The position numbers and the translations under genes are program-made. Below, piece after piece: positions 8,571 to 15,612 of a DNA stretch of 64,000 nucleotides. Every line of letters begins with the position of its first letter. The first letter of the stretch is position 1. The stretch covers positions 124,001 to 188,000 of the forward strand of contig DIYJ01000018.1 in the NCBI GenBank assembly GCA_002428995.1, in the 5' to 3' direction. The DNA is from Flavobacteriales bacterium UBA6057. Lineage in GTDB: Bacteria; Bacteroidota; Bacteroidia; Flavobacteriales_G; Salibacteraceae. The notes beneath the pieces are model-generated. The model searched no databases. It had not been told where the DNA came from and saw nothing but the letters and a program-made list of their open reading frames with translations.

Positions 8571-9057
8571 TCTTCAGCCAAATGCCCCAAAGATGGTCAT
8601 AGGCATGGACTTTTTGAGTGGTCGAGTCTCCTTCGTTCACAACTTCTTTTCCCTGGTTCACCCATTCGAAGATTCCACCGTAGAGGTTCGAAACATTGTT
8701 GTAGCCTGCTGCCCGCAGCTTTTCAGTCACCTTTTCGCTTCGATAGCCCACGCTGCAGTACACAATGATCTTTTGATTGGTGTCCAGGTTTTCTACTCGC
8801 TTTGGGTTGAAATCATCATAACCCACCCACTGCGCATTCTGTATGTGAGACACGTCAAACTCATTTTTCTCCCGGGCATCCAGGAAGATGACATCTCCCG
8901 AACTGCCGTTCACTTCATGAACACTAACTTCTTCCACACTATGGTCCAGTAGCGAGCTCAGCATCATGTCATAGGCCTTGTTCTGCACAACTTGGGCAAA
9001 GGATGACTTAGCAAGAACAAGGATAAAAGCGGCCGTGAGCCAGAGTATGCGCTTCAT
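8548..9057 (-). CDS. Periplasmic rhodanese-like domain protein
   Basis: 169 residues with a signal peptide (residues 1-21, SSFAQ) and one rhodanese domain. The domain includes the 'FLDAREKNEFDVSHIQNA' strand-turn and the active-site loop CSVGYRS with the catalytic cysteine, followed by 'NLYGGIFEWVNQG'. It likely handles sulfane sulfur or a thiol relay outside the cytoplasm. Start ATG 9057 is fixed by the signal peptide. The 3' end overlaps the TMTC-like gene. Confidence 0.85.
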   Translation of the reverse strand: MKRILWLTAAFILVLAKSSFAQVVQNKAYDMMLSSLLDHSVEEVSVHEVNGSSGDVIFLDAREKNEFDVSHIQNAQWVGYDDFNPKRVENLDTNQKIIVYCSVGYRSEKVTEKLRAAGYNNVSNLYGGIFEWVNQGKEVVNEGDSTTQKVHAYDHLWGIWLKNGEKVYK

Positions 9058-9116
9058 GTGATCAAAGTTATCGATCGTGGAAGTTTCCTGGTGTCTGCCA
9101 ACTGACCCTATGCGCC

Positions 9117-10019
9117 TCAGGATTTGTACAAAGGATGGAAGTTGAGCACCGTTTCGCGCAGATAACTGCGATCGAGGTGCGTGTAAACCTCCGTGGTGGT
9201 AATCGAGGCGTGACCCAGCATTTCCTGAACCGCTCTTAAGTCTGCACCGTTCTCCACCAATTCTGTGGCAAATGAATGGCGAAGCGTGTGAGGGCTGATG
9301 TTTTTGCGGATGCCGGCCTTTTCAGCCAAATCCTTGATGACGTAAAAGATCATCACCCGCGAAAGCTGCTTGCCCCGTTGATTGAGGAAAAGGATGTCTT
9401 CGTGTCCTTTTTGAGGCTCCGTTTTCACGCGCACAAGATCCTTGTAGAGCAGAATGGCTTTGGAAGCTTCTTCATGGATCGGGATCAATCGCTCCTTGTT
9501 GCCCTTTCCGATGACCCGGATGTAGCCTTCATCCAGGTGAAGGTTGCTGATCAACAGGCCCACCGTTTCTGATACCCGAAGTCCACAAGCATACATGACT
9601 TGTAGGATCGCTCGATTGCGCTCGCCCAAATCTGTGCTGCGATCTATGCTCGCCAGCATGTCTTCGATCTCGTTGTGGCTCAGCGTATCGGGAAGCTTTC
9701 GGCCCAGTTTAGGCGCTTCCAGCAAAGAGGTAGGATCTTCATCTATGGCGTCTTCCAGGGTGAGGTACCTGTAGAATGCTTTGATACCGCTGATGATGCG
9801 AGCTTGTGTAGTGGCGGAAAGCCCCAGTTCTACAATCCATGCGGTGAAGGCTTCCAGGTCTCTTTTTTGGAGTTTTTCAGGAGCCGCTCTGTTCAATCGA
9901 TCGTGGCTGAAGAGCGCAAGCTTCTCTACATCATCGAGGTAGGCTTCGATGCTGTTTTTAGAGAGCCCGAGTTCCAGGTTCAAGTAGTTTTTGAATGCCT
10001 TTTTATGAGAGTCCCACAT
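9117..10019 (-). CDS. xerD: Site-specific tyrosine recombinase XerD
   Basis: 300 residues. The N-terminal SAM-like core-binding domain (YLNLELGLSKNSIEAY) precedes a catalytic domain with Arg in ACGLRVSE, HTLRHSFATE, LGHASITTTE and the nucleophile Tyr in VYTHLD. With its partner it resolves chromosome dimers at dif. I start it at ATG 10019 (MWDSHKK), which has AGGA five bases upstream and matches the usual XerD length. The frame also reaches a GTG at 10055. In many flavobacteria, as I recall, xerD is divergent from aroQ; here the two are 4.1 kb apart, with accessory genes between. Confidence 0.92.
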   Translation of the reverse strand: MWDSHKKAFKNYLNLELGLSKNSIEAYLDDVEKLALFSHDRLNRAAPEKLQKRDLEAFTAWIVELGLSATTQARIISGIKAFYRYLTLEDAIDEDPTSLLEAPKLGRKLPDTLSHNEIEDMLASIDRSTDLGERNRAILQVMYACGLRVSETVGLLISNLHLDEGYIRVIGKGNKERLIPIHEEASKAILLYKDLVRVKTEPQKGHEDILFLNQRGKQLSRVMIFYVIKDLAEKAGIRKNISPHTLRHSFATELVENGADLRAVQEMLGHASITTTEVYTHLDRSYLRETVLNFHPLYKS

Positions 10020-10070
10020 ATCGTTCCTGATGCTTGGATTTGCTAGCGGATTCACTCACAAACCTTTGTC

Positions 10071-10091
10071 TTGTGTTGTTGCCTTCGTTTT
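10071..10091 (-). repeat. ACGAA-type boundary motif, copy 1
   Basis: The minus strand reads AAAACGAAGGCAACAACAC. It resembles two other sites in the accessory block (11606-11624 and 13795-13816), sharing ACGAA, one variable base, G, and then a CAAC run. It lies between xerD and the stop of the phzF-like gene, at the xerD-side edge of the block. Confidence 0.4.
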
Positions 10092-10134
10092 CTGCATTCA
10101 ATCGGCTGTTACTTGGACACCGCGTCAGTGCCCG

Positions 10135-10947
10135 TTAAATGTTCAGCTTTCCTTTCAGAACAATTTGAGCCTTACTCTTTATCGTCATCTTTTCCTCACT
10201 CAATAGTTCAACTTCCATAAAGCCAGTTCTTTCTGAACATTGGAACGAATTCATTTTGGTCTTATTCAATTTCTTCCCCCAATATTTTGCCAAGAAGGTA
10301 TGCGTTCCTCCGGTTACGGGATCTTCATTTGTTCCACTCCAAGGCCAGAAATACCTTGACTCAAAGTCAAATTCTGCCTTTGTTGAAAGCGCTGTTACAA
10401 GAACTCCGTTGATTGCATCGTGTGATTTTTTAAGCTTGTCAAAATCCGGGGCGAGATTTTTCAATAATTCAGCACTGTGAATTTCAAGCAACAATATCTT
10501 GGTTTCAGCATTGTACACGCTGTTATTTACTTCTTCAATTCCAAGGGCTTGAAGCAATTCAATGGGGACTTCTTGAGGGACTGTCTCATAAATGGGAAAT
10601 TCCATCTTTATGAACGCTTCACTGCATTCAATCGGCAATCTCAGATTCTGAACGTTCACAAAACTGATTGAGTTCTGTCCACTTTTTTCGAAAAGCACTT
10701 TTGATGCAGCAAGTGTGGCGTGACCACACAGTGGTATTTCCATGACTGGAGAAAAGTACCGTATCGGATATTCATTCTGTTCATTCATTGCTCCAATAAA
10801 TGTTGTTTCCGATAGTCCTAATTCTTTTGCGATCAACAGCATTGCTGAATCCGGCAGCTCCTCCTTTAATATGCAGACACCCGCTGGATTTCCCTTAAAA
10901 GGTTGGTCTGTAAATGAATCAACGATGTATGTTTCTATTTCTCTCAT
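10135..10947 (-). CDS. PhzF family isomerase/epimerase-like protein
   Basis: 270 residues, typical for the family. It has the N-terminal DSFTDQPFKGNPAGVC signature, the catalytic Glu47 in LGLSETTF, a PLCGHATLAA loop, and the second-domain motif TNEDPVTGGTHTFLAKYW. PhzF-like proteins catalyse isomerisation (trans-2,3-dihydro-3-hydroxyanthranilate in phenazine synthesis), but most bacterial members have unknown substrates and no phenazine genes are nearby. Base composition is more AT-rich than in xerD or aroQ. It lies 26 bases after the gene at 10974, same strand. Confidence 0.85.
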   Translation of the reverse strand: MREIETYIVDSFTDQPFKGNPAGVCILKEELPDSAMLLIAKELGLSETTFIGAMNEQNEYPIRYFSPVMEIPLCGHATLAASKVLFEKSGQNSISFVNVQNLRLPIECSEAFIKMEFPIYETVPQEVPIELLQALGIEEVNNSVYNAETKILLLEIHSAELLKNLAPDFDKLKKSHDAINGVLVTALSTKAEFDFESRYFWPWSGTNEDPVTGGTHTFLAKYWGKKLNKTKMNSFQCSERTGFMEVELLSEEKMTIKSKAQIVLKGKLNI

Positions 10948-10973
10948 TCTTGATTACTCATTTCTAATTGGTA

Positions 10974-11477
10974 CTAAGGGTTTCTGCTATGAAATTCCGA
11001 GTTTTCAAGTGCGTTTTTTATTTCTTCCAATTCAGCAATTGTTGTCTGAATTACAGTTTCTATTGAAATTGTTCTGTTCTTTAGTCTAAGTCGCCCGACT
11101 GGTTTGTTCGGGTCGCCTTCATAGATTATTTCAGCTTCTAAATCTGCTGTCGAGATTTCTTGTCTTCCGTCTTTGAAGAGTCGATAGTCCGCGATGTATG
11201 TAATCATTGTAGGAGACAAAGTCAGTATTTCTCGTCCGACTGAATTCCATAGAGTTATTCGAAGTAGATAAAACCCAATTCCCCAGCAAAGCGCGAATGA
11301 AAATGCAATTCCGATATGAGGTCCGTCTCCATAGATCAAGACGAAGAAAGTCGCAGCAAGCGGGAATAACGCTGAAATGGTCAGCATTAAAGTCAAAACG
11401 ATTCGAATGAAGACAGGAGTTTTCTTCGTGAAAATGGTCAGTTGTGAACCGTTTATTTCAATCTGATTCTGTTTCAT
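10974..11477 (-). CDS. Two-helix membrane protein with PH-like C-terminal domain
   Basis: 167 residues. A short N-terminal strand segment is followed by two membrane helices (about residues 25-50 and 55-75) and then a soluble beta-rich domain (ILTLSPTMITYIADYRLFKDG) that resembles bacterial PH-like domains. Function unknown. Its ATG sits exactly at the end of the left copy of the 110 bp repeat, whose TAGATTTG box probably serves as its promoter 12 bases upstream. Likely co-transcribed with the phzF-like gene and AT-rich like it. Confidence 0.6.
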   Translation of the reverse strand: MKQNQIEINGSQLTIFTKKTPVFIRIVLTLMLTISALFPLAATFFVLIYGDGPHIGIAFSFALCWGIGFYLLRITLWNSVGREILTLSPTMITYIADYRLFKDGRQEISTADLEAEIIYEGDPNKPVGRLRLKNRTISIETVIQTTIAELEEIKNALENSEFHSRNP

Positions 11478-11489
11478 TTTAGTTCACAT

Positions 11490-11497
11490 CAAATCTA
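11490..11497 (-). promoter_or_regulatory. -7 promoter box (TAGATTTG) in left repeat
   Basis: An exact match to TAnnTTTG on the minus strand, 12 bases before the ATG of the membrane-protein gene at 10974-11477. The same box occurs in the right repeat copy. Confidence 0.5.
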
Positions 11498-11565
11498 GCG
11501 CATTGTGGAGAGCGCGTTTCAGTGTTGGCCTTCACCTTGATCCGTCAGCTTTTACTTCGTGTTCT

Positions 11566-11584
11566 ATGAAGATTGCCATTGTCA
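11566..11584 (+). pseudogene. aroQ: aroQ 5' remnant
   Basis: ATGAAGATTGCCATTGTCA repeats the first 19 bases of the intact aroQ at 14143 (M-K-I-A-I-V). After this the sequence diverges and hits a TGA four codons later. It is a by-product of whatever duplicated the aroQ upstream region, not a functional gene. Confidence 0.8.
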
Positions 11585-11605
11585 CAGGGCTATGACTTCA
11601 TATTG

Positions 11606-11624
11606 ATTGTTGTGCGTTCGTATT
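11606..11624 (-). repeat. ACGAA-type boundary motif, copy 2
   Basis: The minus strand reads AATACGAACGCACAACAAT. It lies 4-22 bases after the stop of the gene at 11628-12071 and just beyond the end of the left aroQ-type repeat. It shares ACGAAnG and CAACA with copies 1 and 3. Confidence 0.4.
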
Positions 11625-11627
11625 TGC

Positions 11628-12071
11628 TCACTTTAGAGTAGTGAAATCGAACAGTCCTAACGAATAATGAAACGACAGGTAAATGATGGCTCCCCACAAT
11701 ACACTCGATACCAATAAACCTGTGACTACTTTCTTATTATCAACATTCATGGCTAAAGACACCAAGGTTATGGTTGGAATACCCAGTATTGTAGGTGCTA
11801 GCAATATACTTGGGTAAAAGCCGTATCGGTTATAAAATTTCTCACCTCTTACATAACCTTTTGAGGCCTTAAACTTTATAAACCAGGACGTGTGTTGTAT
11901 TCTAGCGTAGAATACTCTACAAATTAAATTAGCGCATACTACAGCAGTACTTACAACTGAAGCGGCTACTACAAAGTTGAAAGATTCAAAAGCAAAGTAG
12001 CCGTAGGCGATGTAAACTTTCCAGAGGCTCAGTGTAAACATGCCTATTAACTCTAACACCTGGCTTTCCAT
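11628..12071 (-). CDS. Small multipass membrane protein
   Basis: 147 residues with four probable membrane helices. A charged central loop (FIKFKASKGYVRGEKFYNRYG) is followed by a proline-containing 'LAPTILGIPTITLVSLAM' helix. The FYNRYG...P..LGIP pattern is reminiscent of the small multidrug export / DedA-like families (COG2426), but I cannot confirm this. Its ATG overlaps the stop of the NAD(P)-binding gene by one base (TAATG), so the two are probably translated together. Confidence 0.55.
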   Translation of the reverse strand: MESQVLELIGMFTLSLWKVYIAYGYFAFESFNFVVAASVVSTAVVCANLICRVFYARIQHTSWFIKFKASKGYVRGEKFYNRYGFYPSILLAPTILGIPTITLVSLAMNVDNKKVVTGLLVSSVLWGAIIYLSFHYSLGLFDFTTLK

Positions 12072-13099
12072 TATTTCAAACTGTTTAAATAATCTTCAGT
12101 GTTGAAAAAGAACAATACGTCAAAGATTAGGAGGATTAAAACAGAAATTGTGATTGCAAAGTGTCCAAAGGTTAAAGTGCCAATTATGAGTAAAATCTCC
12201 GTCCAAATAAGGAAGCGTAAAAATCTTTTCGTGTTGGTGTTCTTGGCATATTCCTCATGATTACCTAGAGCGCCCTTTTTGAGTGTTGCTGCAGACTTAA
12301 CCCATAAAAACGACAAGGCACCAACAATGCCGGCTATTGTAATTCTAAGCGGTAAGCTACCAAGCCCCAAAAATTCGCTTGACCCAAAAACCAATAACAA
12401 CGTAACGATTCCAATAGCTAGCAGTTTTTGCTCCTTTTTTCTATATGTATGAAAAGGAATAGCCTCTGCGGTGTAAATATCGTCTCCTTCAAAAATGGTC
12501 TTCCCAACTATTTCGGAATCTACCGATTGCACTATCTTTTTCGCAATTGCATCGGTATTAACAGGTCTGTATTTTAGTGTGCTTTTTGTTAGCGAAGCGA
12601 AAAACCCCAAAAACGGAATGCTACTCACTTCTTTTAGTCTGAAAGGTTTTCTGTCTAAATCTGAATACACAGATGGCCTGTAGATAAACAACCTTTCAAA
12701 ACCAAGTTCGGATACACTTTGCTCCATTTTCCACTTGGTTTGTAAATACAATCCTCTGGCGTTGTCTTCTGCACCTATGGAGCTAATTACGTGAAATTCG
12801 CTAACGCCTTGTTGTTTTGCCCAAACTCCTATTTTTTTAACCAATTCGTAATCAACAGCAACGAAAGCCTCTTCAGAGCCTGCTTTAGCTTGTGTAGTAC
12901 CTATGGTTACAATTACAGTATCACCATTAAATGATGATGCTCCCATATTATTAAAGTCAATCGTGGTTTTTGTCTCACCGTGTTTGGATGGTTTTTCTCT
13001 GCGCTCAAAGCTGGTAACATTATGACCAGCAGAGATTAAACGTTGGATGACTTTCTGTCCTAATTGCCCTGACCCTCCAAAAATTGCTACTTGTTTCAT
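12071..13099 (-). CDS. Atypical NAD(P)-binding SDR protein fused to a four-helix membrane domain
   Basis: 342 residues from ATG 13099. The frame extends to a TTG at 13132, but the Rossmann motif favours the ATG. Residues 3-14 are IFGGSGQLGQKV, the dinucleotide-binding turn. The HVISSIGAED and YLQTKWKMEQ (Tyr-x-x-x-Lys-like) segments match NAD(P)H-binding atypical SDRs (NmrA/YwnB-like). Residues ~225-342 add about four membrane helices with no catalytic motif. It sits directly downstream of a Crp/Fnr gene on the same strand, a palindrome lies in its promoter, and it overlaps the membrane-protein gene at 12071. Substrate unknown. Confidence 0.7.
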   Translation of the reverse strand: MKQVAIFGGSGQLGQKVIQRLISAGHNVTSFERREKPSKHGETKTTIDFNNMGASSFNGDTVIVTIGTTQAKAGSEEAFVAVDYELVKKIGVWAKQQGVSEFHVISSIGAEDNARGLYLQTKWKMEQSVSELGFERLFIYRPSVYSDLDRKPFRLKEVSSIPFLGFFASLTKSTLKYRPVNTDAIAKKIVQSVDSEIVGKTIFEGDDIYTAEAIPFHTYRKKEQKLLAIGIVTLLLVFGSSEFLGLGSLPLRITIAGIVGALSFLWVKSAATLKKGALGNHEEYAKNTNTKRFLRFLIWTEILLIIGTLTFGHFAITISVLILLIFDVLFFFNTEDYLNSLK

Positions 13100-13159
13100 C
13101 GTTATACAGTTTATGTTTAAAAGATGGGACAATGTTACAGGGGGGGTAAAAGAGACTGG

Positions 13160-13173
13160 TTACCCTATGGTAA
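13160..13173. promoter_or_regulatory. Candidate operator palindrome TTACC-N4-GGTAA
   Basis: TTACCCTATGGTAA lies between the Crp/Fnr stop (13185) and the SDR start (13099). Similar GGTAAAA half-sites flank it on both sides. The position upstream of the SDR gene suggests an operator, possibly for the adjacent Crp/Fnr protein. Inference only. Confidence 0.3.
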
Positions 13174-13184
13174 AAAGGGAAATG

Positions 13185-13745
13185 CTATATATTTTTTCTA
13201 ATCCTGCTTAAGCTTTGTGGCGTAACTCCTAAGTAAGAAGCGATGTGAGAGAGTTTTGCTTTTTGAAAAATGAGTGGATGGCTTTGCATCAGATTTAAGT
13301 ACCGCCTCTCGGCAGTTTCGTTATGAATGCTCATTATTCTTCGGCTTAACACCATAGCAAATTCAGCTAGCAAATTCCTGTATGCTTTTTCGGCATATTG
13401 CGATTGCGACATTATTTTATCGAGCTGGGTGGTGTTTATTAATAGCAGTTCGGTGTCTTCTAGTGCCTCAAAATAGACTATGTTTTCTTCGTGCTTGAAA
13501 AAACTAAACGGAGAGGTAATCATGGTATCTTTTGCAGAAAACCAATGGGTGATTTCGTTGCCGTCTAAGCCTATGTAATACACCCTAACAAAGCCTTTTA
13601 CGATATAGTAGAAGTAATGACAGTGTTGTCCTGCCTCCAAAAACACCGTGTCTTTTTGTACAGTTTTTGTGGTTAAACCCAGTTTGAGACTAATGTTAAA
13701 CTCTAGTAAGTTCTTTATGGTTATGTAAGCGTTGGGGTTAATCAT
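13185..13745 (-). CDS. Crp/Fnr family transcriptional regulator
   Basis: 186 residues: an N-terminal cyclic-nucleotide-binding-like domain (VFLEAGQHCHYFYYIVKGFVRV) and a C-terminal helix-turn-helix (LSHIASYLGVTPQSLSRIRK). It has no cysteine cluster for an Fe-S site and belongs to the short Bacteroidota Crp/Fnr type often encoded beside an SDR or hydrolase gene that it regulates. It lies 85 bases upstream of the SDR gene, with a palindrome between. The AT-rich composition matches the accessory block. Confidence 0.85.
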   Translation of the reverse strand: MINPNAYITIKNLLEFNISLKLGLTTKTVQKDTVFLEAGQHCHYFYYIVKGFVRVYYIGLDGNEITHWFSAKDTMITSPFSFFKHEENIVYFEALEDTELLLINTTQLDKIMSQSQYAEKAYRNLLAEFAMVLSRRIMSIHNETAERRYLNLMQSHPLIFQKAKLSHIASYLGVTPQSLSRIRKNI

Positions 13746-13794
13746 TAGTATTTACAGTGTTGTTTTGACATGAAGCACAACGTATCAACAACAG

Positions 13795-13816
13795 CCATAT
13801 GGTTGTCATTCGTTTT
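13795..13816 (-). repeat. ACGAA-type boundary motif, copy 3
   Basis: The minus strand reads AAAACGAATGACAACCATAT. It overlaps the stop codon of the ORF at 13806 and precedes the Crp/Fnr gene. It shares ACGAAnG and a CAAC run with copies 1 and 2. Confidence 0.35.
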
Positions 13817-14018
13817 TATCGGGGTGTTTTAACTGATTGATAGTCAGGTTTTTTTCTTCCATGTTGACGTCAAGCAGGCTTACGACTCTTATCCGATTTT
13901 TCAGGATCCATGAACTCTGCCTTTTAACGTATTGCTCACCAGGCTGTTGGTATCTGTGGTCGAGCTGCTCGCAAGTAGCATAAGAAAGACTGAGCATACT
14001 GCGTTGAGCGTTGTCCAA
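13806..14018 (-). pseudogene. 5'-truncated or frameshifted ORF of unknown function
   Basis: The frame encodes a soluble-looking peptide (LDNAQRSMLSLSYATCEQLD, then YVKRQSSWILKNRIRVVSLL) that reads like the C-terminal part of a real protein. It lacks a proper start: the frame is open back to a TAA at the edge of the right repeat, with only a TTG (14018) as start. An ATG at 14050, at the repeat edge, is out of frame by one base. It was probably cut or shifted when the repeat junction formed. I do not recognise the family. Confidence 0.45.
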
Positions 14019-14047
14019 TCTGGAGATCCATATTTCAGGTAGTTGGG

Positions 14048-14161
14048 CATTTTAGTTCACATCAAATCTAGCGCATTGTGGAGAGCGCGTTTCGGTGTTG
14101 GTCTTCAGCTTCATCCATCATAAAGCTTTTACTTCGTGTTCCATGAAGATTGCCATTGTCA
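14048..14161. repeat. Direct repeat, right copy (native aroQ promoter/start region)
   Basis: 114 bases match 11475-11584, including the first 19 coding bases of aroQ. As the intact aroQ follows, I take this as the original sequence or the last-formed copy, and the left copy as its duplicate. Confidence 0.9.
14063..14070 (-). promoter_or_regulatory. -7 promoter box (TAGATTTG) in right repeat
   Basis: An exact TAnnTTTG box on the minus strand, pointing into the broken ORF at 13806-14018. It is the duplicate of the box at 11490-11497. Confidence 0.4.
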
Positions 14162-14577
14162 ACGGCCCCAACCTGAATCTCACCGGTTACCGGCAGCCGG
14201 AAATTTACGGAAGCAGAACCTTTGAGTCCTTTCTGGCGGAGTTGGATCTTGAATACTCGGATGCAGAATTTGTATACCTCCAAAGCAATGTGGAAGGTGA
14301 ACTCATCAACTATCTGCAGGAGTTGGACAAACAGGCTGACATCGTTGGAGTGGTTCTGAATGCGGGAGGTTACACACATACTTCCGTGGCGCTGGCCGAT
14401 GCTGTTGCCGCCATCTCCATTCCAGTGATTGAGGTGCACATGAGCAATGTATTCGCCCGTGAGGATCATCGTCACGTGTCTTACATCGGTCGTGAGTGCA
14501 TCGGGTCCGTTTCAGGGTTTGGCTTTGACAGCTACAAGCTGGCCATCGAGCATTTGCGCAGCCTCAAGGGCAACTGA
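14143..14577 (+). CDS. aroQ: Type II 3-dehydroquinate dehydratase
   Basis: 144 residues, the normal length. It converts 3-dehydroquinate to 3-dehydroshikimate in the shikimate pathway. The NGPNLNLTG start, catalytic Tyr22 (IYGSRT), QSNVEGELI, NAGGYTHTSVAL, His99 (EVHMSN) and GSVSGFGFDSY are all present. The start is ATG 14143; the frame reaches upstream to 14095, but the family motif begins directly after this ATG. Its first 19 bases are duplicated at 11566. Convergent with the DUF58 gene. Confidence 0.95.
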   Translation: MKIAIVNGPNLNLTGYRQPEIYGSRTFESFLAELDLEYSDAEFVYLQSNVEGELINYLQELDKQADIVGVVLNAGGYTHTSVALADAVAAISIPVIEVHMSNVFAREDHRHVSYIGRECIGSVSGFGFDSYKLAIEHLRSLKGN

Positions 14578-14584
14578 TTCGCTG

Positions 14585-15514
14585 CTAAAGTAGCTTACCG
14601 CGCTTGGCCAGAAAGCGATCCAGGATTTTTGGAACTCCTTCGGCTACATCCGTGGCGATCCAGTCAATGCCAAACTGGCGGCATTTCAATTTCACTTCTT
14701 CAATGCGCTGTTGACGGAGTTTGGTGTACTCTTCTTTCACCTGGTGGGGGAGGAGCTTGACCTTCTCACCTGTTTCAAGATCCACAAAGGTGTACGGGCG
14801 GTTTTCCAGCTCCAGATCCACTTCAGTTTGCTGATCGTAGAGGTGAAAGAGGATCACCTCATGTTTATTGTAGCGCAGATGCTGCAAAGCCTCAAACAGT
14901 TCAGACTGGTCCGCTCCACCTCGAAATACCGTATCCATGAAATCACTGAATACCACGATCAGGGAGCGCTTGTGCACTGTTTCCGCAATGGCATGAAGAG
15001 ACCGAACAATGTCTGAGGTCTTGGAGCCTTGCTGTTCATCATAAATGCGTTCCAGCTCGGTGAAGAGGTAGTTGTGGTGAACGGAAGAGCTTTTCGTAGC
15101 GGTGCTTAATTCCACTCCTTCACCGACCATACTCAGTCCAACTGCATCGCGCTGCGTGCGAAGCAGGTAGATCAGGGAAGCGGCTGATTGAATGGCAAAT
15201 TGGATTTTGTTGGGCTTCTCCAGGGTGCTTTCCTGCGGATAAAACATGGAAGCCGATCGGTCAATCACCAGCTGACATCGAAGGTTGGTTTCCTCTTCGT
15301 AGCGTTTCACAAAGAGCTTATCCGTTCTTCCAAAGAGTTTCCAATCGATATGACGAGTGCTTTCGCCTTTGTTGTAGGCACGATGCTCTGCAAATTCCAC
15401 ACTGAAGCCATGAAACGGGCTTTTGTGAAGGCCTGTGATAAATCCTTCAACCGCCTGGCGGGCAAGTAACTCAAGACGCCCAAAACGCTGGGCCTGAAAG
15501 TGATCAATGGGCAT
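14585..15514 (-). CDS. DUF58 domain protein (BatA-associated/VWA-like)
   Basis: 309 residues. The GFSVEFAEHRAYNKGESTRHIDWKLF-type DUF58 signature (residues ~36-62) is followed by a VWA-like domain with VIDRSASMF (an Asp-x-Ser-x-Ser MIDAS). DUF58 proteins are encoded beside MoxR ATPases and VWA membrane proteins, but no moxR is seen here. Probable cytoplasmic or membrane-associated metal-binding factor. Start ATG 15514 fits the family. Confidence 0.85.
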   Translation of the reverse strand: MPIDHFQAQRFGRLELLARQAVEGFITGLHKSPFHGFSVEFAEHRAYNKGESTRHIDWKLFGRTDKLFVKRYEEETNLRCQLVIDRSASMFYPQESTLEKPNKIQFAIQSAASLIYLLRTQRDAVGLSMVGEGVELSTATKSSSVHHNYLFTELERIYDEQQGSKTSDIVRSLHAIAETVHKRSLIVVFSDFMDTVFRGGADQSELFEALQHLRYNKHEVILFHLYDQQTEVDLELENRPYTFVDLETGEKVKLLPHQVKEEYTKLRQQRIEEVKLKCRQFGIDWIATDVAEGVPKILDRFLAKRGKLL

Positions 15515-15556
15515 AAAGTGTGCGATTTACAATATTCTTAACGATCAGTCGCAAGT

Positions 15557-15612
15557 TATCGGCTATTAGCCATCAGCCGCTAGCTACAAGGAACAGCAAC
15601 TGATAGCCGATA
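15557..15612. repeat. Inverted repeat in intergenic region
   Basis: TATCGGCTAT (15557-15566) and ATAGCCGATA (15603-15612) are perfect 10-base arms around about 36 bases that hold further GCTA/GCCAT variants. It sits between the MFS and DUF58 genes on the minus strand. There is no T run, so it looks more like a REP-type or processing hairpin than a terminator. Confidence 0.5.

Larger units (their letters stand above)
11475..11584. repeat. Direct repeat, left copy (duplicate of the aroQ promoter/start region)
   Basis: 110 bases match 14048-14161. The first 46 bases are identical; the rest differs by a few substitutions and one 4-base gap. The match begins at the ATG (minus strand) of the gene at 10974 and ends 19 bases into an aroQ start copy. 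The two copies bracket a 2.5 kb accessory segment. Confidence 0.9.

Noticed and set aside
9117..10019. Reading the recombinase as a mobile-element integrase that built the neighbouring accessory block
   Set aside because: Length and motifs fit the housekeeping XerD, which is expected next to aroQ. No dif site or element-specific features were seen beside it.
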